This document shows, piece by piece, positions 1-6,153 of a DNA stretch of 10,572 bases. The stretch is from Thermoplasmata archaeon. Its GTDB lineage: Archaea > Thermoplasmatota > Thermoplasmata > Thermoplasmatales > Thermoplasmataceae. Numbering within the stretch: position 1 is the first letter of the stretch; each line of letters opens with the position of its first letter. Made by a program: the position numbers and the translations under genes. The stretch lies in the NCBI GenBank assembly GCA_021819605.1, contig JAKAQT010000048.1:1-10572 (forward strand). Reading direction: 5' to 3'. The notes beneath the pieces were generated by a model. That model ran no database searches. It was not told the origin of the DNA and saw only the letters and a program-made list of their open reading frames with translations.

Positions 1-10
1 ATATACCTGA

Positions 11-24
11 GAAAGTTAATATAG
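11..24 (+). promoter_or_regulatory. Putative BRE/TATA element of the ribosomal protein operon
   Basis: A purine-rich stretch (GAAAG, 11-15) is followed by the AT-rich TTAATATA (16-23), which fits an archaeal BRE plus TATA box. Transcription would start about 25 bases on, near 45-48, leaving a leader of roughly 20 bases that contains the Shine-Dalgarno site at 53-60. The gene to the left is outside the window, so read-through from upstream is also possible. Confidence 0.45.
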
Positions 25-52
25 AGTCTACGGCTTACGTTTTGCCTTAGTG

Positions 53-60
53 AAGGAGGT
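53..60 (+). promoter_or_regulatory. Strong Shine-Dalgarno site of rpl7ae
   Basis: AAGGAGGT lies 6 bases before the ATG at 67 and is nearly fully complementary to the 3' end of archaeal 16S rRNA. It fixes the start of rpl7ae. It also marks this operon as leadered, unlike several genes in the right half of the window, which look leaderless. Confidence 0.8.
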
Positions 61-66
61 TCCAAA

Positions 67-438
67 ATGGATAAAAACAGCTATGTGAAATTTGAAACTC
101 CCGAGTCCGTGGAAAAGAAACTACTGGATCTTGTTGAGAATTCATTCAGAAGCGGGAAAATAAAGAAGGGTACGAACGAAGTTATTAAGTCTATTGAAAG
201 AGGAGAAAGCAAGGTAGTCGTGATAGCAGAAGATGTTTCTCCGCCTGAAGTAGTATACTATATTCCAATGCTCTGTGAGGAGAGGAAGGTACCCTACGGA
301 TTCGTGAAAAAGAAGAGCGATCTTGGTGCCAAAGTTGGCATAGCCTCAGCAGCATCCATATCTGTTGTTGATGTGGGCAGCAAAGGAGAAGAGAACCTTA
401 AGCAGGTTATCTCCGAACTTGCTGAAATTAAGAAATAA
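67..438 (+). CDS. rpl7ae: Large-subunit ribosomal protein L7Ae
   Basis: A 123-residue protein of the L7Ae/L30e family. It shows the conserved core KKGTNEVIKSIERGESKVVVIAEDVSP (residues 34-60), then PPEVVYYIPMLCEE and VPYGFVKKKSDLG, with the usual hydrophobic C-terminal segment. In archaea L7Ae binds kink-turn RNA. It is part of the 50S ribosome and also of C/D and H/ACA guide RNPs and RNase P. The length is normal for archaea. The ATG at 67 has a strong Shine-Dalgarno site 6 bases upstream. It is the first gene of the conserved archaeal cluster L7Ae-S28e-L24e-Ndk-aIF5B, with 11 bases before rps28e. In some archaea L7Ae represses its own mRNA through a kink-turn in the 5' UTR. The short leader here shows no obvious kink-turn. 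Confidence 0.96.
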   Translation: MDKNSYVKFETPESVEKKLLDLVENSFRSGKIKKGTNEVIKSIERGESKVVVIAEDVSPPEVVYYIPMLCEERKVPYGFVKKKSDLGAKVGIASAASISVVDVGSKGEENLKQVISELAEIKK

Positions 439-449
439 GGTGATCTGCA

Positions 450-659
450 ATGGCAGATGAAGGAACACCGGCAGAAGTCGTGGAACTCATGGGAAGAACT
501 GGTATGAGCGGAGAAGCCACAACAGTGAAAGTCAGAGTTCTTGCCGGAAGAGATCAGGGCAGGATAATTGCAAGGAATGTTATGGGCCCGGTACGGGTTG
601 GTGACATTCTCATGCTGAGGGAAACTGCCAGGGAAGCGAGAAAACTTTCAATTAGGTGA
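450..659 (+). CDS. rps28e: Small-subunit ribosomal protein S28e
   Basis: A 69-residue protein, the usual size for archaeal S28e. This is a small OB-fold protein of the 30S subunit that is absent from bacteria. The family signature GRTGMSGEATTVKVRVLAGRDQGRI is visible from about residue 15. The C-terminal block VRVGDILMLRETxREARKL (about residues 48-66) is strongly conserved. The ATG at 450 is preceded by AAGGTGATC (437-445), a good match to the anti-Shine-Dalgarno sequence that begins within the rpl7ae stop codon. The stop codon lies 2 bases before the likely rpl24e start, so translation of the two genes is probably coupled. Confidence 0.95.
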   Translation: MADEGTPAEVVELMGRTGMSGEATTVKVRVLAGRDQGRIIARNVMGPVRVGDILMLRETAREARKLSIR

Positions 660-661
660 TT

Positions 662-874
662 ATGGTGGCATCAAAAACCTGCAGCTTTTGTGGAGCACAG
701 ATCGAACCGGGAACCGGCTTCCTGTATGTAAGGAAGGACGGAAACGTCCTCAACTTCTGCAGCAGGAAATGCCAGGTGAACATGATTGATCTTAAGAGAG
801 TACCAAGGAAAACCAGATGGACCAAGGAATACCACACAATAAAGGAAATGAAGAAGCAGAGCTCTAAGAGCTGA
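662..874 (+). CDS. rpl24e: Large-subunit ribosomal protein L24e (zinc ribbon)
   Basis: About 70 residues, typical of archaeal L24e. The protein carries a four-cysteine zinc ribbon: CSFC near the N-terminus and, about 25 residues later, FCSRKC. The motif IEPGTGFLYVRKDG between them is diagnostic of the family. The frame is open from a GTG at 656 that overlaps the rps28e stop. I prefer the ATG at 662 because AGGTGAT (654-660) then has a workable spacing and the protein begins MVASKTCSFCG, as relatives do. The GTG at 665 is another possibility. It is the third gene of the translation operon. The next gene, ndk, starts 11 bases after its stop. Confidence 0.92.
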   Translation: MVASKTCSFCGAQIEPGTGFLYVRKDGNVLNFCSRKCQVNMIDLKRVPRKTRWTKEYHTIKEMKKQSSKS

Positions 875-885
875 TGGTGGTATAA

Positions 886-1332
886 TTGGAAAGAACACTA
901 ATTCTGATAAAGCCCGATGGCGTGAAAAGGAGGCTATCGGGTGAGATAATTTCACGTTTTGAGAGAAAAGGGCTCAAGATAGTTGCCCTCAAGATGCTGA
1001 TACTGTCAAAGGAAAGGGCAGAAAAGCATTATGACGTTCACAAGGGAAAACCATTCTTCAAAGACCTGGTATCATACATAACCTCTGGTCCAATTGTGGC
1101 CGCCGTGCTTGAAGGACCGGGCGCAATATCTATCACGAGACTTATGTCAGGAACCACAGATGGTTCAAAAGCACAGCCGGGCACTATAAGGGGGGACTAT
1201 TCAACGGGCATTGAGAAGAACATAATACATGCCTCGGATTCTGCAGAATCTTTCCAGCACGAATTTCCCATATTCTTCCAGGATGGAGAAATCAACCAGT
1301 ATCAGTGTGGAGACGAAAGCAACCTCTACTGA
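886..1332 (+). CDS. ndk: Nucleoside diphosphate kinase
   Basis: A 148-residue enzyme that transfers the gamma phosphate of ATP to nucleoside diphosphates through a phosphohistidine. It begins ERTLILIKPDGV, the family's N-terminal strand. It contains the active-site segment NIIHASDS with the catalytic histidine at about residue 115, followed by HEFPIFF, the usual C-terminal motif. The start is a TTG at 886. No ATG or GTG fits the conserved N-terminus, and GGTGG (876-880) lies 5 bases before it. Linkage to ribosomal protein genes and infB is characteristic of archaea and suggests co-expression with GTP-consuming translation. The last dozen residues (about EINQYQCGDESNLY) are unusual in composition, and their sequence also carries the upstream portion of the infB reading frame. 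Confidence 0.95.
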   Translation: MERTLILIKPDGVKRRLSGEIISRFERKGLKIVALKMLILSKERAEKHYDVHKGKPFFKDLVSYITSGPIVAAVLEGPGAISITRLMSGTTDGSKAQPGTIRGDYSTGIEKNIIHASDSAESFQHEFPIFFQDGEINQYQCGDESNLY

Positions 1333-1339
1333 GGTGGTT

Positions 1340-3088
1340 ATGGATAACAGACAATACCGTCAGCCGATTGTTTGCGTCCTTGGCCATGTGGATCATGGCA
1401 AGACCTCAATTTTAGATGCCATAAGGGGGACCTCTGTCGCAAAGAAGGAGGCAGGGGGCATTACCCAGAGAATCGGCGCCACAAACATAGATGTTACCGA
1501 AATAGAGGAGAAGGCAAGGGGCCTTCTGGGACATGGCAAACTCAAAATCCCCGGCCTTTTATTCATAGACACGCCGGGCCATGTGGCGTTTGCCAACATG
1601 CGCGCCCGGGGCGGCGCCCTGTCAGATATTGCCATACTTGTGGTTGACATAAATGAAGGATTCAAGCCACAGACCATAGAATCAATAAATATCCTTAAGA
1701 AGTTCAAGACCCCGTTCGTGGTGGCGGCCAACAAGATAGACCTTGTTCCGCTTTACACTCCTGTGAAAAATGTCCCATTTCAGCAGGCCATGAAGGCACA
1801 GAGGCAGGAATACGTTGACGAACTTGAGAAGCGCCTCTATGATCTTGTGAACAGGTTCTATGAATTTGGCATAACAAGCGATCGGTATGACCGTATTACT
1901 GATTTTTCAAGGACAGTTGCCATCGTGCCAATGAGCGCGAAAGCAGGAATAGGAATATCAGAAATACTCATGGTCATAGCAGGACTTGCACAGAGATATC
2001 TTGAAGAAAACATAAAATTCCAGCAGACAAAGGGAAGGGGCACAATAATAGAGCTCATGAGGGAGGAATCCATTGGAACCATACTTGACACAGTGCTCTA
2101 CCAGGGTATCCTCCATAAGGGCGATACTGTGGCCCTGAACACAAGGACGGGGCCTGCAGTGACAAAGATAAAGGCTATGCTGGTGAATTCCAAGGGCAAA
2201 TCAAAAAAACTGGTGGAGAAGAATACTGTTGAATCAGCCTCCGGTGTACGGCTTTTGATGGCGGACAGGCTTGACGTTGTATCAGGATCTCCGGTAATAG
2301 CAGTTGACGGTGACCCCGGTGATGCATTCGGGGAGATTCTGGAAGAATCTCAGGTTAATATTACACTGTCAGAACACGGTGTTACGGTGAAGGCAGATGC
2401 TCTTGGCTCCCTGGAGGCAATCGCTTATGAGCTGAAGGAGAAAGGCATTTCCATAAGGTCAGCACAGGTGGGTGACATCAACAAAAGAGATATCACAGAC
2501 GCTGCAACACTAAATGACCCCATGGACCGTATAATAATAGGATTCAATGTCCAGTTCCTTTCTGAGGCCCAGGACGCGGCAGCCAGCTCTGATGTGGGTG
2601 TGAAGGTTGGGGACGTCATCTATTCCCTGATACAGGACACCGAAGAGTGGCTGTCCATGAGAAGGATGCAGCTGGATGAAGGCAGAAAGCAGAGAATGCC
2701 CATGCCGGCCAAGATCTCCATTCTGCCCCAGTACATATTCAGAGCTGCCAAGCCAGTCATAGTTGGCGTCAAAGTACAGTCGGGGAGGATCAAGGTTGGA
2801 GATTCACTGATCAAGGCGGATGGCAGGTTCGCTGGAACTGTCCGCAGCATCAGGGAAGGTGAGAACTCAAAGCAGTTCGCCGATGCCCCTGCCGAGGTTG
2901 CAGTATCCATAGATGGAGTGACCCTAAACCGGCAGATATTCCCGGAAGAGCCCTTATATGTTGACATTCCGGAAGGCGTTGTGAAAGAACTGAGGAATAA
3001 TCCACTGGACAAGGATACCATGAGTACCCTTGACGAGATAATTCAGATAAAGAGGAAAGAGAATATCTTCTGGGGTACCAGGACCTAG
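1340..3088 (+). CDS. infB: Translation initiation factor aIF5B (IF-2 homologue)
   Basis: About 582 residues, normal for archaeal aIF5B, the ribosome-dependent GTPase that promotes subunit joining and initiator tRNA placement. The G domain is intact: G1 GHVDHGKT (15-22), G2 region GGITQRIG (39-46), G3 DTPGH (77-81), G4 NKID (131-134) and G5 SAK further on. Beta-barrel domain II, the alpha/beta domain III (around HGVTVKADALGSLEA) and domain IV follow. It lacks the long N-terminal extension of eukaryotic eIF5B. The frame is open from 1229 inside ndk, but the ATG at 1340 is preferred. It follows GAGGTGG (1331-1337), and the P-loop then lies close to the N-terminus as in the archaeal family. It starts 7 bases after the ndk stop, and its end overlaps the convergent gene by 4 bases. 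Confidence 0.96.
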   Translation: MDNRQYRQPIVCVLGHVDHGKTSILDAIRGTSVAKKEAGGITQRIGATNIDVTEIEEKARGLLGHGKLKIPGLLFIDTPGHVAFANMRARGGALSDIAILVVDINEGFKPQTIESINILKKFKTPFVVAANKIDLVPLYTPVKNVPFQQAMKAQRQEYVDELEKRLYDLVNRFYEFGITSDRYDRITDFSRTVAIVPMSAKAGIGISEILMVIAGLAQRYLEENIKFQQTKGRGTIIELMREESIGTILDTVLYQGILHKGDTVALNTRTGPAVTKIKAMLVNSKGKSKKLVEKNTVESASGVRLLMADRLDVVSGSPVIAVDGDPGDAFGEILEESQVNITLSEHGVTVKADALGSLEAIAYELKEKGISIRSAQVGDINKRDITDAATLNDPMDRIIIGFNVQFLSEAQDAAASSDVGVKVGDVIYSLIQDTEEWLSMRRMQLDEGRKQRMPMPAKISILPQYIFRAAKPVIVGVKVQSGRIKVGDSLIKADGRFAGTVRSIREGENSKQFADAPAEVAVSIDGVTLNRQIFPEEPLYVDIPEGVVKELRNNPLDKDTMSTLDEIIQIKRKENIFWGTRT

Positions 3089-4059
3089 ATCATCAGGTTC
3101 ACGAGATATGTGGCCGCTATGGCAAACAGCGGCAATACAGCATAGATTTTCCTGATCCTGACAAATGAAAGGAAAATGAATATGAGAGCAAGGAATGACA
3201 TTAATATTATTGACCATCTTCCCAGGGACAGATTCACTGTCCCGAAGAGAATGGATATGCCCAGAATGAGGCTCCCCTTGTAGATTGTGGTTCCGGTTGT
3301 GATTCCAAGCGTCGCATCTCCGTCCTTCCTGACAATGATCAGCCCGAACATTATAATCTCAGGCAGGCTTCCAGCCACACCGGTGATAATGAAACCTGAG
3401 TAGAACGAGGCAATTCCTGCAATATGTGATACAGCAACTGTATAATCCACCAGGGCTTCCGCTGCAAATCCCAGAAGTATAAGTGCAGCGGCCATTGCCA
3501 CATAATCCACTCCAGTTTCAGTTTTTTGCGGAAGGTTTTCCGCTGGTCTCCTGTTGACCAGAGCATATACGGCATAGATGGCAATCATCGGTATGCCCAG
3601 ATACCATGGATCCCTGATCCACTGAACTGACATGGCCAGGGCAACCAGGCTAACTGCAAGGAGCACGTAGCCATCTTTTCTGAATCCTGAAAAATTCTTC
3701 CTGGCCACCATGGCGAGAATGGGAAGAAATATGATCAGCGTTATGACATTGGAACCCTGTATCGTTCCGAAGCTTAGTGATCCGTAACCACGTATTGACG
3801 AGGAAAAAACCACAGCAAACTCATCAATGACCGCCCCGAATGATATTATATATGTTCCCACAGATTTACTTGAAATCCCGTATTTAATCCCAACACGAAG
3901 CGCCTCCTCCAGAAAAACGTCACCGGAGATGTAGAGAGCAATTATACCCAGGATAATGCCAATAATATCAAGCCACAGAGGAAATGAATTATAAACCAGA
4001 GAAAAGAAGGCGAAAAAAATTGAAAGAATTATGGAAACTGCCAGAAAACGCCGGTTCAA
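3085..4059 (-). CDS. CaCA-family (Na+/Ca2+ exchanger-like) membrane protein with degenerate alpha repeats
   Basis: A 324-residue, very hydrophobic protein with about ten predicted membrane segments in two similar halves, the architecture of the cation/calcium exchanger superfamily. Alpha repeat 1 (about 68-107) reads GAVIDEF where the family has G-T/S-S-x-P-E-x, so the acidic residue (E80) remains but the proline is lost. GSNVIT replaces GSNxxN. Alpha repeat 2 (about 227-268) keeps GSLPE (E234) but has GTTIYK in place of GSNxxN. Ion specificity therefore cannot be assigned. The protein probably moves a cation across the cytoplasmic membrane. The start is a TTG at 4057-4059, 4 bases after the speD stop, with only the weak GTGAT upstream. 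This implies translational coupling to speD. It ends tail to tail with infB. Confidence 0.8.
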   Translation of the reverse strand: MNRRFLAVSIILSIFFAFFSLVYNSFPLWLDIIGIILGIIALYISGDVFLEEALRVGIKYGISSKSVGTYIISFGAVIDEFAVVFSSSIRGYGSLSFGTIQGSNVITLIIFLPILAMVARKNFSGFRKDGYVLLAVSLVALAMSVQWIRDPWYLGIPMIAIYAVYALVNRRPAENLPQKTETGVDYVAMAAALILLGFAAEALVDYTVAVSHIAGIASFYSGFIITGVAGSLPEIIMFGLIIVRKDGDATLGITTGTTIYKGSLILGISILFGTVNLSLGRWSIILMSFLALIFIFLSFVRIRKIYAVLPLFAIAATYLVNLMI

Positions 4060-4063
4060 ACTA

Positions 4064-4462
4064 TCACAGAATCACAAGTTGCTGGGGTTTCTCCACTGTA
4101 AGTTCTTCAGTGACTGAAACGCCTCTACGCAGCCTCTTGCAATCCATGGTATCCGGTTTAAGCTGGTCAACGATATAATCAAAGGCTGTTTCGGCTCCCT
4201 TAGGATCGCCACAGGTATATATATCCAGTGTTACAAGACCATGTTCAGGCCATGTGTGAAATGACAGGTGTGATTCAGCCAGAAGCACCACGCCACTTGC
4301 CCCCTGTGGCTGAAACTGGTAATAATCCGAAGATATCTTTGTAAGGTTTCCCGCCCTTACTGCGTCCTCAACAACCGGATATAAGCTATCGACCTTTGAT
4401 ATTACGTCTGGATCCACACCGTACAAGTCCGCTAAAATCTGAAAGCCTACTGCCACTACCAT
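4064..4462 (-). CDS. speD: S-adenosylmethionine decarboxylase proenzyme
   Basis: 132 residues, the size of the small prokaryotic class (Thermotoga/archaeal type). The enzyme decarboxylates SAM to supply the aminopropyl group for spermidine and related polyamines. It is made as a proenzyme that cleaves itself between Glu63 and Ser64 in LLAESHLSFHTWPEHG, and Ser64 becomes the pyruvoyl cofactor. His69 and Cys84 (in YTCGD) match the other catalytic residues. GGAGG (4466-4470) lies 3 bases before the ATG, a short spacing, so the GTG two codons downstream is a possible alternative start. It is the first gene of a two-gene unit with the exchanger-like protein. A TATA-like box lies at 4514-4530. No aminopropyltransferase gene is present in the window. 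Confidence 0.94.
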   Translation of the reverse strand: MVVAVGFQILADLYGVDPDVISKVDSLYPVVEDAVRAGNLTKISSDYYQFQPQGASGVVLLAESHLSFHTWPEHGLVTLDIYTCGDPKGAETAFDYIVDQLKPDTMDCKRLRRGVSVTEELTVEKPQQLVIL

Positions 4463-4513
4463 CTTCCTCCATACTTTTCACCTACTGGTTGACGATCTCT
4501 CGTATTAAAGTGT

Positions 4514-4530
4514 TATATTTAAATATTTAT
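4514..4530 (-). promoter_or_regulatory. Putative TATA region for speD
   Basis: The very AT-rich block TATATTTAAATATTTAT lies about 52-68 bases upstream of the speD ATG on the minus strand. It predicts a transcript start near 4490 with a leader of some 25-30 bases, consistent with the Shine-Dalgarno site present. Being near-symmetrical, it could work in either direction, but only speD lies close by. Confidence 0.5.
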
Positions 4531-4552
4531 CCGATCCTGGATTTTTATTAAA

Positions 4553-4562
4553 ATTGTACAAT
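4553..4562. repeat. Perfect 10-base palindrome upstream of the speD promoter
   Basis: ATTGTACAAT is a perfect dyad located about 22 bases upstream of the speD TATA block, where an archaeal activator or repressor could bind. Its composition makes chance occurrence possible. Confidence 0.35.
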
Positions 4563-4594
4563 CAAGATATAATAGGATAATTCCAATGCCCGTT

Positions 4595-4620
4595 GATAAA
4601 TATTGCTAATAAAATTTATC
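4595..4620 (-). terminator. AT-rich nested inverted repeats downstream of the regulator gene
   Basis: GATAAAT (4595-4601) pairs with ATTTATC (4614-4620), and inside it TATT (4601-4604) pairs with AATA (4608-4611). The element begins 19 bases after the stop codon of the regulator gene on the minus strand, where its transcript should end. A second small dyad, TTTGT-N6-ACAAA (4631-4646), overlaps that stop codon. Stems this AT-rich are weak, so the terminator call is tentative. Confidence 0.3.
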
Positions 4621-4639
4621 TACTATTATATTTGTAATG

Positions 4640-5407
4640 TCACAAATATTTTATTCTGACATTTACATCCCTGTACCTGTTCTGAAGGTCCTTTATGTCG
4701 GAAATTAAGTAATGGAAGCGTCTGTTTGACACAAGTACAGTGGAACTTACTCCTCTGACACCGGCCTCAAACGCTGAATGTATGGATGCGTATTCCAGGT
4801 CAGGTTTTATGCCGGATTTCCTGCAGATCACGTATGCCTCCTCGCCTATGCTTCCCACCAGTGTTCTGCCATTTTCGGGCAATTCGCCGGTGATTGATTT
4901 AAGGTCGAGATTTTTACTTAAATTTTCGGCATCCGGAAGCACGATCACTGAAACTGTGCCAATTTTGACATTTATTATGCCGTTAATTGATGTAACTGCA
5001 ACAATATCCCCATCTTCTGCATCGTTTCTTGACCTGCCGGTGGCACCTTCGCCCGGTGAGGCAGAAGCATAAAGGTACCCATCCCTCATTTCAAGCCTGA
5101 CCTCTTCTCCGGATGCGATTTTGCCGGCGGCAATCGCCTCCCATGTCACCACATCGTCAAGGCGCGCAATGCTCTGAGAGACAAAATCCCTCATGCTGGA
5201 AAGCCCAGTATCAAGAAAATTGAACCCTTCCTTGGTTATGTTGCCGCCGGAATCTATAAGGCCCTTCCCGGCCATAATCTTCATGTGGTACTGCACCCCC
5301 TGAACGGTTATTCCAATGTTCTTGGCTATGGCGGAAGGCTTTTTTTCGCCATCAAATATGTGAAGCAGGATCATGATCTGTGTCAGGGTTCCCTGATCCG
5401 GAAGCAT
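4640..5407 (-). CDS. Winged-helix transcriptional regulator with an uncharacterised C-terminal domain
   Basis: 255 residues. The first ~65 residues form a winged helix-turn-helix: MILLHIFDGEKKPSAIAKNI, then the recognition-helix region GITVQGVQYHMKIMAGKGLI, and a wing/extension ending KEGFNFLDTG. The remainder (about 85-255) is beta-rich and soluble, with no membrane segment. It includes a central strand-rich part (INGIINVKIGTVSVIVLP) and a C-terminal alpha/beta part. It resembles a family of archaeal HTH proteins of unknown target, and I do not recognise a ligand-binding motif. An in-frame TAA lies directly before the ATG at 5407, which fixes the longest start. No Shine-Dalgarno site is visible and an AT-rich CTAATATG (about 5428-5435) lies some 25 bases upstream, so a leaderless transcript is likely. 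It is divergent from lipB and may control itself or lipB. Confidence 0.75.
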   Translation of the reverse strand: MLPDQGTLTQIMILLHIFDGEKKPSAIAKNIGITVQGVQYHMKIMAGKGLIDSGGNITKEGFNFLDTGLSSMRDFVSQSIARLDDVVTWEAIAAGKIASGEEVRLEMRDGYLYASASPGEGATGRSRNDAEDGDIVAVTSINGIINVKIGTVSVIVLPDAENLSKNLDLKSITGELPENGRTLVGSIGEEAYVICRKSGIKPDLEYASIHSAFEAGVRGVSSTVLVSNRRFHYLISDIKDLQNRYRDVNVRIKYL

Positions 5408-5427
5408 TTATGGGTATGGAAACATCA

Positions 5428-5450
5428 ACATATTAGATTGATCTTCAATC
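5428..5450. promoter_or_regulatory. Divergent promoter region with a perfect inverted repeat (regulator/lipB)
   Basis: The 59-base gap between the two start codons holds CATATTAG (5429-5436), which could serve as a TATA box for either gene. The perfect dyad GATTGATCTTCAATC (6-base arms, 3-base spacer, 5436-5450) overlaps its right end. The dyad lies next to the TATA box of the regulator gene and between the TATA box and the start codon of lipB, so a bound protein could affect both. The adjacent winged-helix protein is the natural candidate; this link is inference. Confidence 0.45.
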
Positions 5451-5466
5451 AGTGGGCGGGGCATGC

Positions 5467-6153
5467 ATGATATCCAATGATCTTATAATTGCCGATATGG
5501 GTTATGGAGAATACCAGAAAGTGCTGGAGCTACAGAGGTCCCTGAACAGGGCAAGAAACGAGGAGGCCATACCGGATGTTCTGATTGCCGTTAGCCATCC
5601 GCACGTCTACACCATGGGCATTCACAGAAACCCTGATGAGATACTTGACCCGAATCTGGAGGTATTCCAGGTGGAGAGGGGTGGGTCAGCAACGTATCAT
5701 GGGCCAGGGCAGATTGTCATTTACTTTATAGTTAACCTCAGGGATCGCCAGATAAACATAAGAGACCTGATAATAATAATCGAAGGGGCCGTATCTGATA
5801 CACTGAAACACTATGGAATCTCTTCAGAAGGCAGACTGCATGGCGAGACTGGAGTCTGGGTAGGGAACAGGAAAATTTGTTCTGTAGGCCTTGCCATAAA
5901 TGGGTTTTCAACCCTGCATGGGATTGCACTTAACGTAAACACTGACATGTCAAGATTTGATGCCATAATGCCGTGCGGGATGACATCAGGAATAATGACC
6001 AGCCTCCAGCGTGAAACTGGAAGCATTCAGGATGAGAATGAGGTGAAAATGGTCCTCCTGAGGAACCTCACAGAGTCCCTCAAGGCTCATAAACCACTGA
6101 CTTTGAATAAAATTGAAAATTTAATGGAAAAATTAATGGGCAATGGTCTGTGA
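5467..6153 (+). CDS. lipB: Lipoyl(octanoyl) transferase
   Basis: 228 residues from the ATG at 5467. LipB moves the octanoyl group from acyl carrier protein to the lipoyl domain of 2-oxoacid dehydrogenase complexes or glycine cleavage H protein, before LipA inserts sulphur. Visible motifs are RGGSATYHGPGQIVIY (71-86), the catalytic lysine K136 in GVWVGNRKICSVGLAI, HGIALNVNTD (151-160) and the catalytic cysteine C170 in PCGM, followed by TSL. Numbering is within one residue of the E. coli pair K135/C169. The frame is open from a GTG at 5452, but the ATG gives the usual N-terminus. No clear Shine-Dalgarno site is present. lipA and the target complexes are not in the window. The 3' end overlaps the convergent dehydrogenase gene by 21 bases. 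Confidence 0.92.
   Translation: MISNDLIIADMGYGEYQKVLELQRSLNRARNEEAIPDVLIAVSHPHVYTMGIHRNPDEILDPNLEVFQVERGGSATYHGPGQIVIYFIVNLRDRQINIRDLIIIIEGAVSDTLKHYGISSEGRLHGETGVWVGNRKICSVGLAINGFSTLHGIALNVNTDMSRFDAIMPCGMTSGIMTSLQRETGSIQDENEVKMVLLRNLTESLKAHKPLTLNKIENLMEKLMGNGL

Noticed and set aside
671..955. Minus-strand open frame over rpl24e and ndk
   Set aside because: It is antisense to two well-supported genes, has no recognisable motif and has no promoter or ribosome site.
1229..1339. N-terminal extension of aIF5B inside ndk
   Set aside because: The frame is open, but the region encodes the conserved C-terminus of Ndk in another frame. The ATG at 1340 has a Shine-Dalgarno site and gives the normal archaeal N-terminus.
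2620..3021. 133-codon minus-strand frame within infB
   Set aside because: It is serine/threonine/proline-rich in the way a reverse complement of a coding frame often is, and lies fully inside a conserved gene.
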